Below are positions 35,857-47,204 of a stretch of DNA of 64,000 nt, one piece after another. The notes beneath the pieces are model-generated. The model was given only the letters and a program-made list of their open reading frames with translations. It searched no databases and had not been told where the DNA came from. This DNA comes from Corbicula japonica (taxonomy: Eukaryota > Mollusca > Bivalvia > Venerida > Cyrenidae), in the NCBI GenBank assembly GCA_038501625.1, contig JAZAYU010000012.1, positions 2,666,001 to 2,730,000 of the forward strand, in the 5' to 3' direction. The stretch's first letter is position 1; every line of letters begins with the position of its first letter. A program made the translations under genes and the position numbers.

Positions 35857-36111
35857 CTAAAAGGCTTCACAGAGGTCTCGGCAATCTCTAATGTTCGTGA
35901 AGGCGTTGTGGTTGTCTTTAACATCGTAGCATGCCACCGGCATTTGAGTGCATCGATTCGTAGCGGGTTCATACCGGAACAGGGTATCGGCTCTTCTGCA
36001 GTCGCCAGCTCTTGGGGTACCACCACCACACTTCCTTCTGCAAGCGGCCTGACTGTAAACTGTTGTTGCTACAAGCAAGACAACGAGGAATGTGCCGATT
36101 GCTTTGTTCAT
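35857..36111 (-). CDS. secreted Kunitz-like cysteine-rich protein, copy 2
   Basis: 84 residues, one coding exon. The acceptor TTTTCAG sits 16 bases upstream of the ATG, exactly as in copy 1; the non-coding first exon ends at 38035 and the intron is about 1.9 kb. The signal peptide, all seven cysteines, the GDCRRA reactive-loop segment and NHNAFTNI are unchanged. Six replacements from copy 1: A16T, P23A, S51T, R52N, L57M, Y84F, none at a cysteine. Both frames are intact, so selection has probably kept both. The 3' flank is alignable for about 150 bp (GAGCTGTTTGATCGAGATGT, TTATTGTTGGTAAAATA). Role as in copy 1: protease-inhibitor-like, by inference. The overlapping plus-strand frame at 35797-36120 is a shadow. 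Confidence 0.85.
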   Translation of the reverse strand: MNKAIGTFLVVLLVATTVYSQAACRRKCGGGTPRAGDCRRADTLFRYEPATNRCTQMPVACYDVKDNHNAFTNIRDCRDLCEAF

Positions 36112-36470
36112 TCTGACTGATCAAGACCTGAAAATTACAACAAATATTTAAATAAAAATATAATACAACATCATTTTTTCCTGTGCATGTTGTGTTGTAC
36201 ATTCTAACTGTAGCGTTTTTTTTATTCGCTTTTTTTCTTTTGAAATTGACTAAAATAAATATGATGTATGTATGACAGATTAGGATTACAGTGATGATAG
36301 CAAAACTGTGTTGTAAAACATTCAAGTCGCAGTTTATATGTGATGTATGTTATACGGCAGTAATCGATGAACTATTTCATGTATGTTTTGAATGTAGAAA
36401 CCAAAGACTTAAGATTATTAGAGCTAATTTCATGTTCTCAATCAAAGTCAATTTTTCTGTAGAGTTGTAT

Positions 36471-36569
36471 CTCTACTTTGATTGTGTAGAAAGAGAACGA
36501 TTACTGCTGTACATGTTAGCACTCTACTTTGATTGTGTAGAAAGAGAATGATTACTGCTGTACATGTTT
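36471..36569 (+). repeat. 51-bp tandem duplication
   Basis: CTCTACTTTGATTGTGTAGA and the following AAGAGAACGATTACTGCTGT occur at 36471 and again at 36522, almost identical. Lies in the intron of Kunitz gene 2. Confidence 0.9.
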
Positions 36570-36950
36570 GTCTCCATTACAGCCAATCGGATACTTGGGA
36601 TTTTGGACTGGTTTCGGATCTCGGTTTTGTAATCTTCAGCCCAGATACTGTATTATCTCCCCTTACGCTTGCCTCTCTTGCAGAGACTTGCTAGTGGGGC
36701 AGATTGAACCTTTTTATATTTCGCTTCATTTCTATATTATTAATTTCCTATATTCTCTTTGTCTCATATTATATAACTTGTATATTAACTCTATTTGATA
36801 TTTGTGTTATAAACTGTCATATACTCTTCAGAAATGGAGGAAATAAAGATAATAATAGGTTGTAAGACAAATAAACATTACAGACCAGTCACCAGTCAAT
36901 GGAGAGAGTAATCTTCAGGTAATTTTCGTTATATGAGGAAAAGAACCGGC

Positions 36951-36975
36951 GGGGGGGGGGGGGGGGGGGGGGGGG
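36951..36975. repeat. poly-G tract (25 G)
   Basis: Run of 25 G preceded by AACCGGC and followed by TAAATATTT then an A run. It can form a G-quadruplex and is a likely site of sequencing-length error. Confidence 0.9.
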
Positions 36976-38034
36976 TAAATATTTAAAAAAAAAACAGCCG
37001 ATCGAAAAAATATATACACTGCAACATAATATTAAAACCACCTATATAAAAAACTGATGTGTATAAAAAGCATACATAAAATAATATATATAAACAGTAT
37101 TTTAATGTACTCAACACCTTTTAAAAGTCGTGATTGATAACATCAGTCATTAAATATACAGAAAACCTTTAACCTTTACACGTCACAAACAACATATCTG
37201 TTATATTAAAATAGATGAGCTGAACAGAATTACATATATATAACAGATATATTGTCCATAAATTTCCGAGTTCCGAGTTCTCATGCAAACGGTTTTTCTT
37301 TTGTTTTAGTATGTGCTTGGTAATAATAACATGAATTAGACTTAACAGAGCTTGTAAACATTAGTTGATCCTTAGACAAATACGTTTCTTAACTAAAATC
37401 TAGATGGTAACGAGTATTCCCCCAAAATTCATTTTTGAAATTAAAGCCAGTTTTCGTCATTTGCGATGTTAGTGGAACCATAAACTAACACTGCGTACCA
37501 TCAGAAATTATTTTACGTCAGTTGAATAAGACTTCATCGTAGAGGATGAAGTTGAAGTGCAAATATAAAGCAACATATATCAAACTTATATACCTATTTG
37601 TATTTGTTTCAAGGTTTACAGGAGGAGTATTTTCTACAATTGGAGACATATGTTTAATCATCAGCTCTCAGCTCTCCCACACCACTCCAAAGAACTAACT
37701 GCTCGGTTCAATGCGAGTATGCTTAATTTTCTAATCAACACGTTCTCTGACTAAATATATTATCAAAACAATAGTTTTAAGCTTCTAGAATAAATAAATA
37801 GTGTTTTTCTCTGCGTATTTGGCTGTTGTAATCTTATATAGTGTTTCCAGTATTGTTATTAACGGTCCGAATATATTCGGAATTTTCGAGTAAATACAAA
37901 TATTCAATCGCCATGAAATATAAGATTACGTTAATTATTATAAACGATATTTAAATCATATTGTCATATTAAAACTATTCGATATCGAGTTACTTGTGCG
38001 ATAATTATTTTTATTACTAAAAAGTAGTACTTAC

Positions 38035-38100
38035 CACTGCACAACAAAATGTGTATACAAGTGAATGAAATTTTTGCAAATCAGTTCTGGCTTATATAGC
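38035..38100 (-). promoter_or_regulatory. TATA box and non-coding first exon of Kunitz gene 2
   Basis: On the minus strand GCTATATAAG (38091-38100) is followed by a short exon ending GTTGTGCAGTG|GTAAGTAC, with the donor at 38034/38035. It parallels 7324-7384 in both spacing and sequence. Confidence 0.6.
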
Positions 38101-38829
38101 GAAGGCATCATGCAACAGATGGGTTTATTCACTTTTTATACTTTATTTGAAACATCGTTTTCATTATACTTCAGGGTTAATGGGGCTGATATTAATTAAC
38201 TTGTCATGTTTTTTCACAATTCAGCATTAATTTCGAATATTTTTAAAATTAGAGGATTTCCATCACGTCATAAAAATACTGTGAAGTTGTGTTTGCATAC
38301 AGAAAGTATATTGATGCGATTTTATTACTGCGCATTGGGAATATGTATGGTTAATATTGACAAGGTGTTGAGGAATTCATAGAAAAATCGTTTTGATATC
38401 TGCGTTAACCAATGACAATCGTATTTATAAACCTGTTAAGCTGTTGTGACACGCATATATCAAAATAAGTATTGTATGAATACTATATATGCACAGATTT
38501 TTGTTAAATCGCGTCAGTAATGTTCCAAATACTCGTTACTCAGTTTCAACAAATCAGCTTGAACAGAGATTGGTCTCTATTTTCGACTTTATAACATTGA
38601 GAAATGGTCTTCTAAAGCATTTAACTGACATGGAAAAATATCATCAAAATCGCTCTCGGCAAATTACGTGCTAGTCTAGGTAAAACGCAGGTCAAAGAGT
38701 AACACTTGAATGTTATTATCTACATTATATGTTGCTTTCACAAGGGTATTATTGAGTAGTGTTCCAAGATATGCAACAACAAAAAATATGGTTCCAGCTG
38801 TTGTATTACATAAACATTATCCCTGATTA

Positions 38830-39470
38830 CTCCTGGTTGGCCCTCTAACGAAAAACCTTTCTTGGATATTTCATGTGCTTAATATTAACCTCAATGAAAT
38901 GGGCATACATGTACAAATCTGAAAAAAGCAATAGTTTTAATTGTATTATGTTGTTCGAATATGTTAATTGCATAACATCGTGTAACATCTGTGTTAGAAA
39001 ATATATAATGCTAAAGGGCAGGTACTGACAGGATGAGTAGTTGCATTAATTCATAATAGCGGTTTTAACTGGGGACATGTTTGCTCCCCCGTAAGCAGTT
39101 TTTCAGTCATCTGTTTTCGTTATCCTTGTTTTGTGCCAGTTTTTTTACAGTTTGTTTGCACCGAAACGAATTGGGTCAATCGGGATGTGATTATGTGTTA
39201 CCGCAAAAATTGTACAAATATTCTCTTTTAATTTAAAATATAGATAAAATTAGAATTAGGCAATATTTAAATTAATGACTGATATATCCAATTATATTAT
39301 TAATGGTTTAAGTCGAACATTTGCTGTTTAAAATAAGGATTTATGTTTATATTTGTAAAGCTCTACTATAATGCTATAATGTATAGCCCTTCTACTTACA
39401 TAAAGTAACGGTATAATTAAATGGTATAATTAAAATGAAAGTGAGAGACTACATTTTTAAACCCGCCCTT
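38830..39470. other. no gene seen
   Basis: AT-rich, no recognised motif or repeat. Confidence 0.5.
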
Positions 39471-39474
39471 TTTC

Positions 39475-39760
39475 TTTGCAATGCTAACCGATTCTTATCA
39501 TATTTTATATGTTTGTGTGCTTTTGCATGACATGTCGAGTTGGTGGGTGGGTTGGAGTTATTTCACCAAGACAACATGTACTTGTTTGTACGGCGGTAAC
39601 CCCTAAGGTTCTCTTTATCTCTTTTGTTTTTGGTGTCTTATTTGAAATTTAGCTTATTATTAACACTTGCTCTCTTTTCATCTCTATGATAAGCTGAGTG
39701 GAGAGGCTGTTTTTCTGGGTCTTGCAATTCCTGATATGCGTATTACACTTTTTATACTGA
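39475..39760 (-). repeat. dispersed repeat family A
   Basis: Antisense: TTTGTGTGCTTTTGCATGAC, GGAGTTATTTCACCAAGACA, CGGCGGTAACCCCTAAGGTT, GTGGAGAGGCTGTTTTTCTG. Confidence 0.55.
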
Positions 39761-40164
39761 TAATTAATTAAACATCATTTAAAAATAGCTTAAATTAGTA
39801 AAAGGAGTCTTGAAAAAACTGATATTTGTCGTGAAATGAACTTCAATGAAAATTAGGCCCATTCGAAAGTACAAAAATAATAACGATGCCATGGGATAAA
39901 GTAATTACGGGACATTCTTGAACGTTGTATTTTCCTAAAGTATAAATTTCTATTACATGTACATGTAACAGGCATGGCTTTGATGACATGACTCTAACTT
40001 ATTTAACTTAATTCAGAAGTAACTCATAATCCGAGGTTGTCTAACTATGGTCATTGCTACAGAGTGTGTGCCGAGGAGCGTGCTATGTCCACGGTCAGCA
40101 AGGTCACGTAAAACAACGCAACGCGAAGATCGATAAATTGTGACGTCATCGCTTTAAGCCCGCA

Positions 40165-40332
40165 ACAAAACTCGTTCAACGACTCAGACATACTACAGGA
40201 ACAAGGATATCTGTTTATACATCCAGAAATCGACTAAGAGCTGCAAGACTGCGTGCTCGACATCCGTACAATGAAGTTACGTTAACGGTACGTCGTCGCG
40301 TTGCTAGCTTAAACAAGGCTCGTTGGCATAAA
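40165..40332 (+). pseudogene. Tc1-like transposase, N-terminal DNA-binding remnant
   Basis: About 55 codons open: TKLVQRLRHTTGTRISV, then SRNRLRAARLRARHPYN and LTVRRRVASLNKARW. These match the HTH region of Tc1-type transposases (paired-like domain, then R.RLR.A.LRARRP). Both sides are degraded; no catalytic domain nearby. Confidence 0.7.
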
Positions 40333-40884
40333 GGTATTTGTATTTAAAGGTGTGTTAGGAAAAAGTACTCAGCCGTGCGACCCCATACAAGCGCCAAGCA
40401 AAAGCTGTCCCTCGAAAGGGGCTGCCTTTAAAACTGCCCCTCAAAAGGGAGTGCCTAACTAAAGAAGGACAGAAATTTGATGCAACCTTTTATATCAAAA
40501 CAATTTGTTTGTAGAACCACATTTTATTTGTACAACTACCTTTCACGTTAAGAGAAAGGCAATTTGGTTAACAATATATTTAAGAACTTTGAAAAAAAAT
40601 GAAATCATTTTCACACTTATTTGGTTAACCTATTTTTTTGTATTAAAGGTATGTAAATTATAGAATAACATTCTTTATTGACAAACAACAACAGCTCAAA
40701 TAAGTGCAGCATTCCATTTTCTCTTAGTTATATTTGATTACTCGTTTATTGGTTCATCGAGTAATATCTTGGGCAATAATTACTTATGAACAACACTTTC
40801 AATTTTACGCAGTGTATCAAACCAGAAAATAATGAATCACGCTGTCATAAATTATTCTGTAAAAGCAAAGTGATGTAGGAGTAA

Positions 40885-40955
40885 GAATGGCCGTGGTCCA
40901 GGGCTAGAGCTCCGACTCTTGATTCAGAAACTCATGGTTCGAATCATCCACCAAA
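40885..40955 (+). repeat. tRNA-like sequence, probably SINE head or tRNA pseudogene
   Basis: CCGTGGTCCAGGGCTAGAG (box A-like) and ATGGTTCGAATCATCC (box B) are 36 bases apart. T-stem pairing fails after the first base pair, so a working tRNA is unlikely. Confidence 0.4.
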
Positions 40956-41150
40956 AACATTTTTTTGGATAAAATCTTTCACCTTTTGAAATTGAAAAAG
41001 AATCTTTTACTCATTTAATATCGTAAGTAAAACAATTTTTCGGTGTTATCTATTACTTACCTGCCTAAACCAAAGACAAAGTTTTCTTTAAAAATTAGAG
41101 ACCAATATCTTTGCTTAACGTTATAAAATAATAAAATCAAACATCCAGAC

Positions 41151-41405
41151 CAGAAGGGTTTTTTTAGCCGGAAGATTTATCGGGGAAAATTTAAGACTAA
41201 TTTTCGCCATATTGTTTGAAACAAAATTACAAGATATCCAATGGCTGTTGTTGTCGGTTGACTTTCAGCAGGCCTTCGATTCCATTAGCTGGATGTTTAT
41301 TAATAACGTTTTAGACTATTACAATTTTGAACCATCAATTAAAAACTGGATTAAATGGTTCAGAAACATTTCTTTTGCAAATTTTTATTTGTCCGACTTT
41401 TTCTA
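41151..41405 (+). pseudogene. LINE reverse transcriptase fragment
   Basis: After one frameshift near 41160-41167 the frame reads QKGF, LAGRFIGENLRLIF, then SVDFQQAFDSISW (RT motif A with the catalytic Asp) and NFEPSIKNWIKWF. This is the front of the RT palm of a non-LTR retrotransposon. The YxDD motif is missing; the piece is cut at about 41405. Confidence 0.75.
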
Positions 41406-41999
41406 ATTACAAAGAGGTTGTAGCAAGAGGGTCCTATTTCGCTTCTACATCTAATTTCGTACACATTAGTGTTTATTTGGAAAAAAATCACCTTTAGATG
41501 CTCGTATATAAGCGTTCGGTGACACAGAACAGAATCAATTGAAAATGCACTGTTTGTCCGCCAAATCAGCAAAACTATTGCTTTAATAGTATAGAATCGG
41601 GTGTCATAGAAACAGTTGAAACCGTAATATAAATAACCGTACCACTAAGCTTCGTTTAAGCGTTTCTACTGCTACAAACGGTCCAAGCTTTCAAACCCTC
41701 TGATTATACCGTTTCTTTGATTTAAAACGGTCCGAGCGTTTTCAGGGCTCCTCCACGTTTTCATTTCGACTGCATTCCATTTCCAATGTCATGTCGTTTT
41801 AACATAGAGCAAAACGTTTCATTTTCACTTCCACTTCGTATAATTTGTCAGTTTCGTAATCTCTGTTCATTACTGTGTTAGCAACGGTCACATCCAGCTG
41901 CCACCCCCATCCCCTTCCATAAATGCCAAAAAAGAAGGGAGAAATGTGAACATGGTATGACCGATATAAAAATATTCACCACAACTAATTAACTAAAAT

Positions 42000-42110
42000 A
42001 AGAACCCGGGGGATATCCGCCTAGGAACGGTCATGGTCAGTGGCAAACACTTGGACTTTAAAACCAGGTACTAGACTGCAAGAACCTCACCTTTGCTGAA
42101 AATTAGGCAA
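42000..42110 (+). repeat. dispersed repeat family A, fragment
   Basis: GAACCCGGGGGATATCCGCC, TAGGAACGGTC, TTTAAAACCAGGTACTAG and CAAGAACCTCAC. Confidence 0.5.
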
Positions 42111-42721
42111 AGAAAAACCCAACAAGATGAATCATCCGTAGTTAAGATTTGACTAATTAATATTATAAAAGTATAATATTTATTTTATTTATTTCATCTA
42201 ACTACTGCTGCAAAAAAAGACGACTTTAAATTGGGCGTGTCGCTACAGCGACACCTTCCGACAGTTGCCGTTAATTTTTAAATCACTTCATAAAAAGAGA
42301 AGAGATTAATTACTTAAGCAAAAAGCATGTTGTCAAAATGGGTAACAAAATGGGTCACAAATTCGATGTACGGGCCTAAATTTTGAAATAAAGAATGATT
42401 AAAATTTTAATATTTTTTGTGTTTAAGTAAATCAGTTGATTTTGGTAACTTTTGTACGGGAAGTTACGGCATTTTTAAATGTTTTAATATGCTTTCAATT
42501 TGGTTAAAATCCGTTCAACATAAGTAAGTAGAACATTTTAAACGCATATATTTTTGTTTTCACTACATTTTCTTACTGATATGGGCCTCTATAACTTTAA
42601 CCTTGTAAATTTATAAACACTAATTTCATGCTTTCCACGGGTTTTGTCTTTTGGCGCGAAAGCATGTATATATATTGGACGGTGACACTGGACCAACGCT
42701 GACACAGTCAAAGGATAGGTA

Positions 42722-43134
42722 CAGTACTATGAACGTTTAAGGTTACAAACGAAACGCACGATACGCGATATACGGACGCACGATACACGATAGACGGACG
42801 CACGATACGCGATAGACGGACGCACCATACACGGTAAACGAACGATACACTATATTGCCGATTCATATAATTTGTGGAAGAGATTTCTAAAAATTTGAAA
42901 ATGCTATCAAAATATAAGATGAATGGTTGAAATTTAAACACATAATTTTGCATAAGCAAGTAACTTTTTTACGTTGCATGATAAAATAAAAAACGTTTGA
43001 TGCACGATACACGATATACGGACGCACGATGCACGTTAGACGGACGCACGATACACGTTAGACGGACGCACGATACACGATAGACGGACGCACGATACAC
43101 GCAAATTTTGTAACATTAAACGTTCACAGTACTG
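42722..43134. mobile_element. MITE carrying two 22-bp minisatellite blocks
   Basis: Ends CAGTACTATGAACGTTTAAG and (complement) CAGTACTGTGAACGTTTAAT continue as GTTACAAA, flanked by TA at 42720-21 and 43135-36. Just inside each end lies an array of four 22-bp units of the type GCACGATACACGATAGACGG + AC: units at 42756, 42778, 42800 and 42822 on the left, and 43002, 43024, 43046 and 43068 plus a partial on the right. Both arrays have the same orientation although the ends are inverted. Confidence 0.85.
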
Positions 43135-43169
43135 TAGAAGATCATTTCGCTTTGTCTTGGTACTAAGGT

Positions 43170-43713
43170 AAGATTTTTTTCTCATTCTTATTTGGATAAA
43201 TTGTTTAAGTTTTTAAATATTGTAAAATTTGAAAATGAAAACTCAAAATTCTATATGTGTACAAATTTGCTTTTCTGTTATAATTGCAAAGGGTTTAAGT
43301 ATTCTTGAAAATCTGCAGCAAAACTTAGTTATCTTTCCCTTTGTTATATTAAGGGTTTCAGTAAAATGTCAGCGATTCTTTGAAATATTCACATGTATTT
43401 GAATTGTGGATAAATAAAATCACAAAATATTCACCAATAACACAACTGGTCCTCGATAAACAACGCTAGAAATTCCAACCATTTCCAATTACCTCCCTTT
43501 AAATTGAATACGTAGTGTTTTGTAATCCATGATTAATTGTTATTTGATTGGCAGTTTCTCAGGTCTTGATGTGGACGTTTTTATTCATGAACAATTTAAC
43601 TTGAAAACAACTGAGATTACCTAACAAAACATCATTTAAAGCGTTCCTGAGTAAATGAAAATATGTTAATGAGAATATAAGCATAAAAAGTGGATACTTT
43701 TATTTTTGTTCAG
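43170..43713. mobile_element. second copy of the 558-bp MITE
   Basis: Interior matches 21060-21617 (TTGAAAATCTGCAG, TTAGTTATCTTTCCCTTTG, CTAGAAATTCCAACCATTTC, ATTACCTCCCTTTAAATTGA, AATGAGAATATAAGCATAAA). The right end is GGATACTTTTATTTTTGTTC + AG before TA. The left end is not recognisable. Confidence 0.65.
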
Positions 43714-43789
43714 TATATAGATATATTTTTATTTTCAAGCATACGTATTTTATTTTCGGCCTTTACACTTGAAAAAGATGAAAAGAGAA

Positions 43790-43960
43790 ATTTGAACGCC
43801 CACATGATAACATATGAAAATATTGCAGACTCGGTTTGATTGAGCCTGTTCATTGACAGTTTTGTGGAAATGCATATTACTGCCCGTGCCGCCTAGCCCC
43901 GGGTTGAGCGCAACTCAATATGTACACCAATAAACAGTACACATTTGATCCATCATGGCC
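43790..43960 (-). repeat. dispersed repeat family D
   Basis: Antisense: GCAGACTCGGTTTGATTGAG, CCTGTTCATTGACAG, GGGTTGAGCGCAACTCAATA. Confidence 0.55.
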
Positions 43961-44021
43961 AATAACTGGCATACATAAAAAATATGTACAAAATCTTCCT
44001 GTTGATTATCAAATTTGTAAA

Positions 44022-44171
44022 GGATATTGACCGAGTGTTAGGTCTAGTCGCTTTGGAAAGACCCGATCACGGGATTCATGAAATAACCGAGAGCGCGCAG
44101 CGCTCGAGGTATTTTAGAATCCCGTGATCGGGTCTTTCCAAAGCGACTAGACCTAACTCGAGGTCAATATC
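44022..44171. repeat. 150-bp foldback hairpin with a perfect 40-bp stem
   Basis: 44038-44077 and 44117-44156 are perfectly complementary over 40 bases (TTAGGTCTAGTCGCTTTGGA at the start of the left arm). Pairing extends outward (GATATTGACC / GGTCAATATC with small bulges) and inward (AATACC-type ends, GAGCGC / GCGCTC), so almost the whole segment folds as one hairpin. The arms have not diverged, so the structure is young or maintained. Confidence 0.9.
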
Positions 44172-44187
44172 TGACTTACACACCGCC

Positions 44188-44304
44188 ATGGATTCAAACG
44201 GTAACGATTCTGATGACATTTTTTCCCAAGCATTAGATTTGTTCGAGGAAAAGGAAGGGGAACGTATATTTAAACAAAATAATCGATCACGCTCTTATCT
44301 TTGA
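44188..44304 (+). pseudogene. truncated reading frame next to the hairpin
   Basis: The ATG follows the hairpin by 16 bases (CCGCCATGG context). It opens an acidic N-terminus, MDSNGNDSDDIFSQALDL then FEEKEGERIFKQN, that looks like true coding sequence for 31 codons and then runs at about 44280 into antisense LINE sequence and a stop. I read it as the first part of a gene carried by a mobile element, cut by the junction. Protein family not recognised. Confidence 0.4.
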
Positions 44305-44690
44305 ATGTGAATTTACCAGGCTGTAAATCATGTTTGCCTCTGCCGTTAATTATATACAAATTATTTTTCTTTAAAAAATCAATGAATTTGTATCCATAAT
44401 TATTAACCATTTTATCTTCACTAAGACGTTTTAACCTTATAGTATTGCCTTCTACGAGTCTCATTTCCTAAATATATTCATCGTATATTTTGTTCATGTG
44501 TAATTCATGAAACAGGTTTGAATCAATTTCAATATAATCTAATAAGTTTTTTTTCTTGCATTGTAGTCACCAAAAAGGCATATATGATCGTATTGGTTTG
44601 ATAAGTTTTCTAATTCGTGATCTATTTCGGAAAAGGCATCTTCTGTAGCATAACAAGAATTTTCTGGAGGAATATAAACTACTAAGATGA
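44268..44690 (-). pseudogene. LINE apurinic-type endonuclease fragment
   Basis: Minus-strand translation gives VVYIPPENS, HICLFGDYNAR (the GDFNAR endonuclease motif), then, after a frameshift and a stop, NGRGKHDLQPGKFTFKD and SVIDYFV (the catalytic D.T...SxIDY end). This is the EEP endonuclease domain of a non-LTR retrotransposon. No RT follows in this orientation. Confidence 0.8.
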
Positions 44691-44709
44691 CTTAAGACGA
44701 AACGGATTC

Positions 44710-45230
44710 ATCTGGTTATCACAACAACACAATTATTAACCCTAAAAGTAAAGGAACCACTGCCGCAGTCAACACTAATGATGACAGATATGTGGTATAA
44801 GCAAAACAGTGCTGTCATTTCCGAACAAAAACGATTCTTTACTAATGTCCGCTCTACTGAAATAGTGCACACGCGTTATTAAAAGTAATTTGTTCTGGTA
44901 AAATGTTACCGAAAACCTTTGTCTATGAAGGCAGTAATGTGCTGTAACTGTTAGGAGAAATATTCACTGTGAGGAACTCGAACCCGGACCTGAAGACATT
45001 TGTGCTCATTTACGCAGCTTATACATTGCATTTCATATATATGCTTTTCATATAAATTTGTTTTTGTTAAGATATATGTATTTATCTACATGTAAATATT
45101 GTTACGAATTTTCTTTCAGAGAACTGATTTGCTGATTTATTCCAGATATGTTGCACAATATCTTGACGATTTCATTTAATAACTTAAGTTTGTTATAAAT
45201 TATTGTTAAATATGTGTTGATCGTTTATTT
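44710..45230. other. no gene seen
   Basis: AT-rich sequence without recognised features. Confidence 0.5.
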
Positions 45231-45239
45231 TATTTACCA

Positions 45240-46420
45240 GATTTTTCACAAGGAAATTTTAGCTCGAATATTCGAAGAATGTCAGCTATTCTACTCAAAT
45301 TTGTCGTCGGTATCAGCGTCGCTGTCCCGCTTTTGTTATGTAACATACATTAACATACAATAAGTTTAATCTTACAAAGTTTTATAGCTACAATGGTTCA
45401 AAGCACAAACTTGTTTACCATCGTATCCCGAGTCTTCCATCTAACTTTACACAAATCAATATGTTAATGATTATTTTAGAGACGTTAATATTAGAACAGT
45501 AACGAAAAATAGAAAACCTAAAAAAATTGGCAAAAATTCTATTTGCAATTTTTCACAAACTATGCAAAACAAAACAATTCAAATGCTAACATAAGCGAAA
45601 TTATACTGACAACGTTATCTAAGTTTCTTGAAAAGAACTTTTAATTATGGAGATACATTAACATTTTTTTCTGTTTGTTGATCCATTTTCGCGAACAGGG
45701 AATTGACACACTTTTATAAATAACTCACATTGTAAATATTTGTTATACCAAATGACCTTGTATATTGTCAGTAACTCAGTTCTCAAAGGCATTTTAATTG
45801 TTTAGTGTTGCTTTGTTTCGTGACTAACTGCAAATAGAATTTTAGGTAATTGTTAGATCTATTTTCTTTACTGTTCTTACCTTTCTTAGCGTGTGTAAAT
45901 TAAACAAATATTTATAACATTAGTTTGTGCAAAGTGTTATTGAGCTGCCTTTCACCGTAATCTATCACAAAGCAATGACGAACGGGGCAATACTTAAAGT
46001 TGTGTGCAAACGGTAACTTTCATACAACTTGTACTACAGCTTTAAAACTGTGTACGCTTGTTTATCATCGTATTTCCAGTATGTATGCCAATAACCATAA
46101 CTCTAACTTTCAGGTCTCATTACTTTTCAACAAAGTTTGACCCTTTTTCAAATAAAATTTGTTAAGCCTTAAGGTTAAAGTTAAAAAGTTGCAAACATCT
46201 CATTGGACTACCTATACTACAGCTCTTAACTTTGCACACATCTTCCCCCATCATATCTCTAATAGATCTTCCAACTACTAGAACTCTCTCTATGAAATTA
46301 TATTTCTATCATATTTTGAACTCTTTGAAACTAGTCAAGATAAAAGTTTTACATCTTAATAATGACCTGTTTTTGAAACTTTGAACTCTCATCGTTGTTT
46401 TGACAAACCAGTCTAACAAA
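45240..46420 (+). repeat. degenerate dispersed/tandem repeat tract
   Basis: Opens with TTAGCTCGAATATTCGAAGA and GTCGTCGGTATCAGCGTCGC. It then holds diverged units around TACAACTTGTACTACAGCTT, CTTGTTTATCATCGTAT and CTAACTTT at about 45380, 46020 and 46210. The opening text is of a kind I recall as common in mollusc genomes. No coding. Confidence 0.4.
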
Positions 46421-46429
46421 CATTGCTTA

Positions 46430-46580
46430 CAAAAAGGGTGAACTATGCATATCAGGAATAGCCAGGTCAAACAAACACAGCCTCCCTAAACAGCGAAAAA
46501 AGGAGATGACAACATAGTTATACAATAATCAGTTTCTAAAAAGACGCCACAATTAACGAAGGTGAGAACCAGATGTGTAA
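46430..46580 (+). repeat. dispersed repeat family A, 5' part
   Basis: TGCATATCAGGAATAGCCAG, ACACAGCCTCCCTAAACAGC, GACGCCACAATTAACGAAGG and TGAGAACC. Confidence 0.55.
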
Positions 46581-47204
46581 TTTTTGCCAAATATACTACA
46601 GAATTCTTTTAAGGGCCGTCTTCATTGCACTGTCATCGATAAATAAAATAAAATTATCAATCTCTAATGGCAAAGTGCAGCTCCATACAACTTGCCACAA
46701 TGATTATTAATAGCTATCGTCAGTCCTCGTTGCACTTAAAGCGGTACAAGTATTAAAGCTATGTAACTACAACATGCAGTTCAATAAAACTTTGCCCAAA
46801 TGATCGTAATCCTCTTTTTTCTGCATATATAAAGAAAAGTTAGAACAGTAAAGAAAGCTAGCCCTTCAATTCCCTAATTTTTTTTTACATAAATGCACGA
46901 AAACTAAGCAACACAAAGCAATGTTTTAAATGCCCACATGATCCTAACAAGAAAATGTTGTGTCTTTTTGAACAACGTTTGTCATACATTATGGCGACCA
47001 GAAAGCTTCAGCGAAATTCAAGTTTTACAAGATTTAAGCTTAAATTTAAAGACTGTGATGATCACAAATTAAAAAGTTTTCAATGTATTTCTGATGAAAC
47101 CTTACGGAAAAAAGTGACCCATTGGGACTGGATACATGTATAGTCCGTTTCATAGGTTATTGCTAAAAAACGACCGGAACTAGAAATATCCGTCCGTCCA
47201 TCAC

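Larger units (their letters stand above)
35690..38820 (-). repeat. arm 2 of the inverted Kunitz duplication
   Basis: Complementary and collinear to about 6235-9800. Blocks (written on the minus strand): ACAGCTGGAACCATATT, TGCGTTTTACCTAGACTAGC, CCCATCTGTTGCATGATGCC, ATTATCGCACAAGTAACTCG, TTGAACCGAGCAG, TTCAACTTCATC, then the coding exon and 3' flank. About 36150-37490 does not align with arm 1 and holds a 51-bp duplication and a poly-G run. Confidence 0.75.

Noticed and set aside
35797..36120. 107-codon plus-strand frame
   Set aside because: Antisense shadow of Kunitz copy 2.
40885..40955. Possible functional tRNA gene
   Set aside because: Box A and B present, but T-stem and acceptor stem do not pair.
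42708..42959. Minus-strand frame with Val-Tyr-Arg repeats
   Set aside because: It reads through the 22-bp minisatellite of a MITE.
46955..47143. 62-codon frame, lysine-rich with MATRKLQRN
   Set aside because: Not recognised and without splice or conservation support; it abuts the 162-bp repeat tract.
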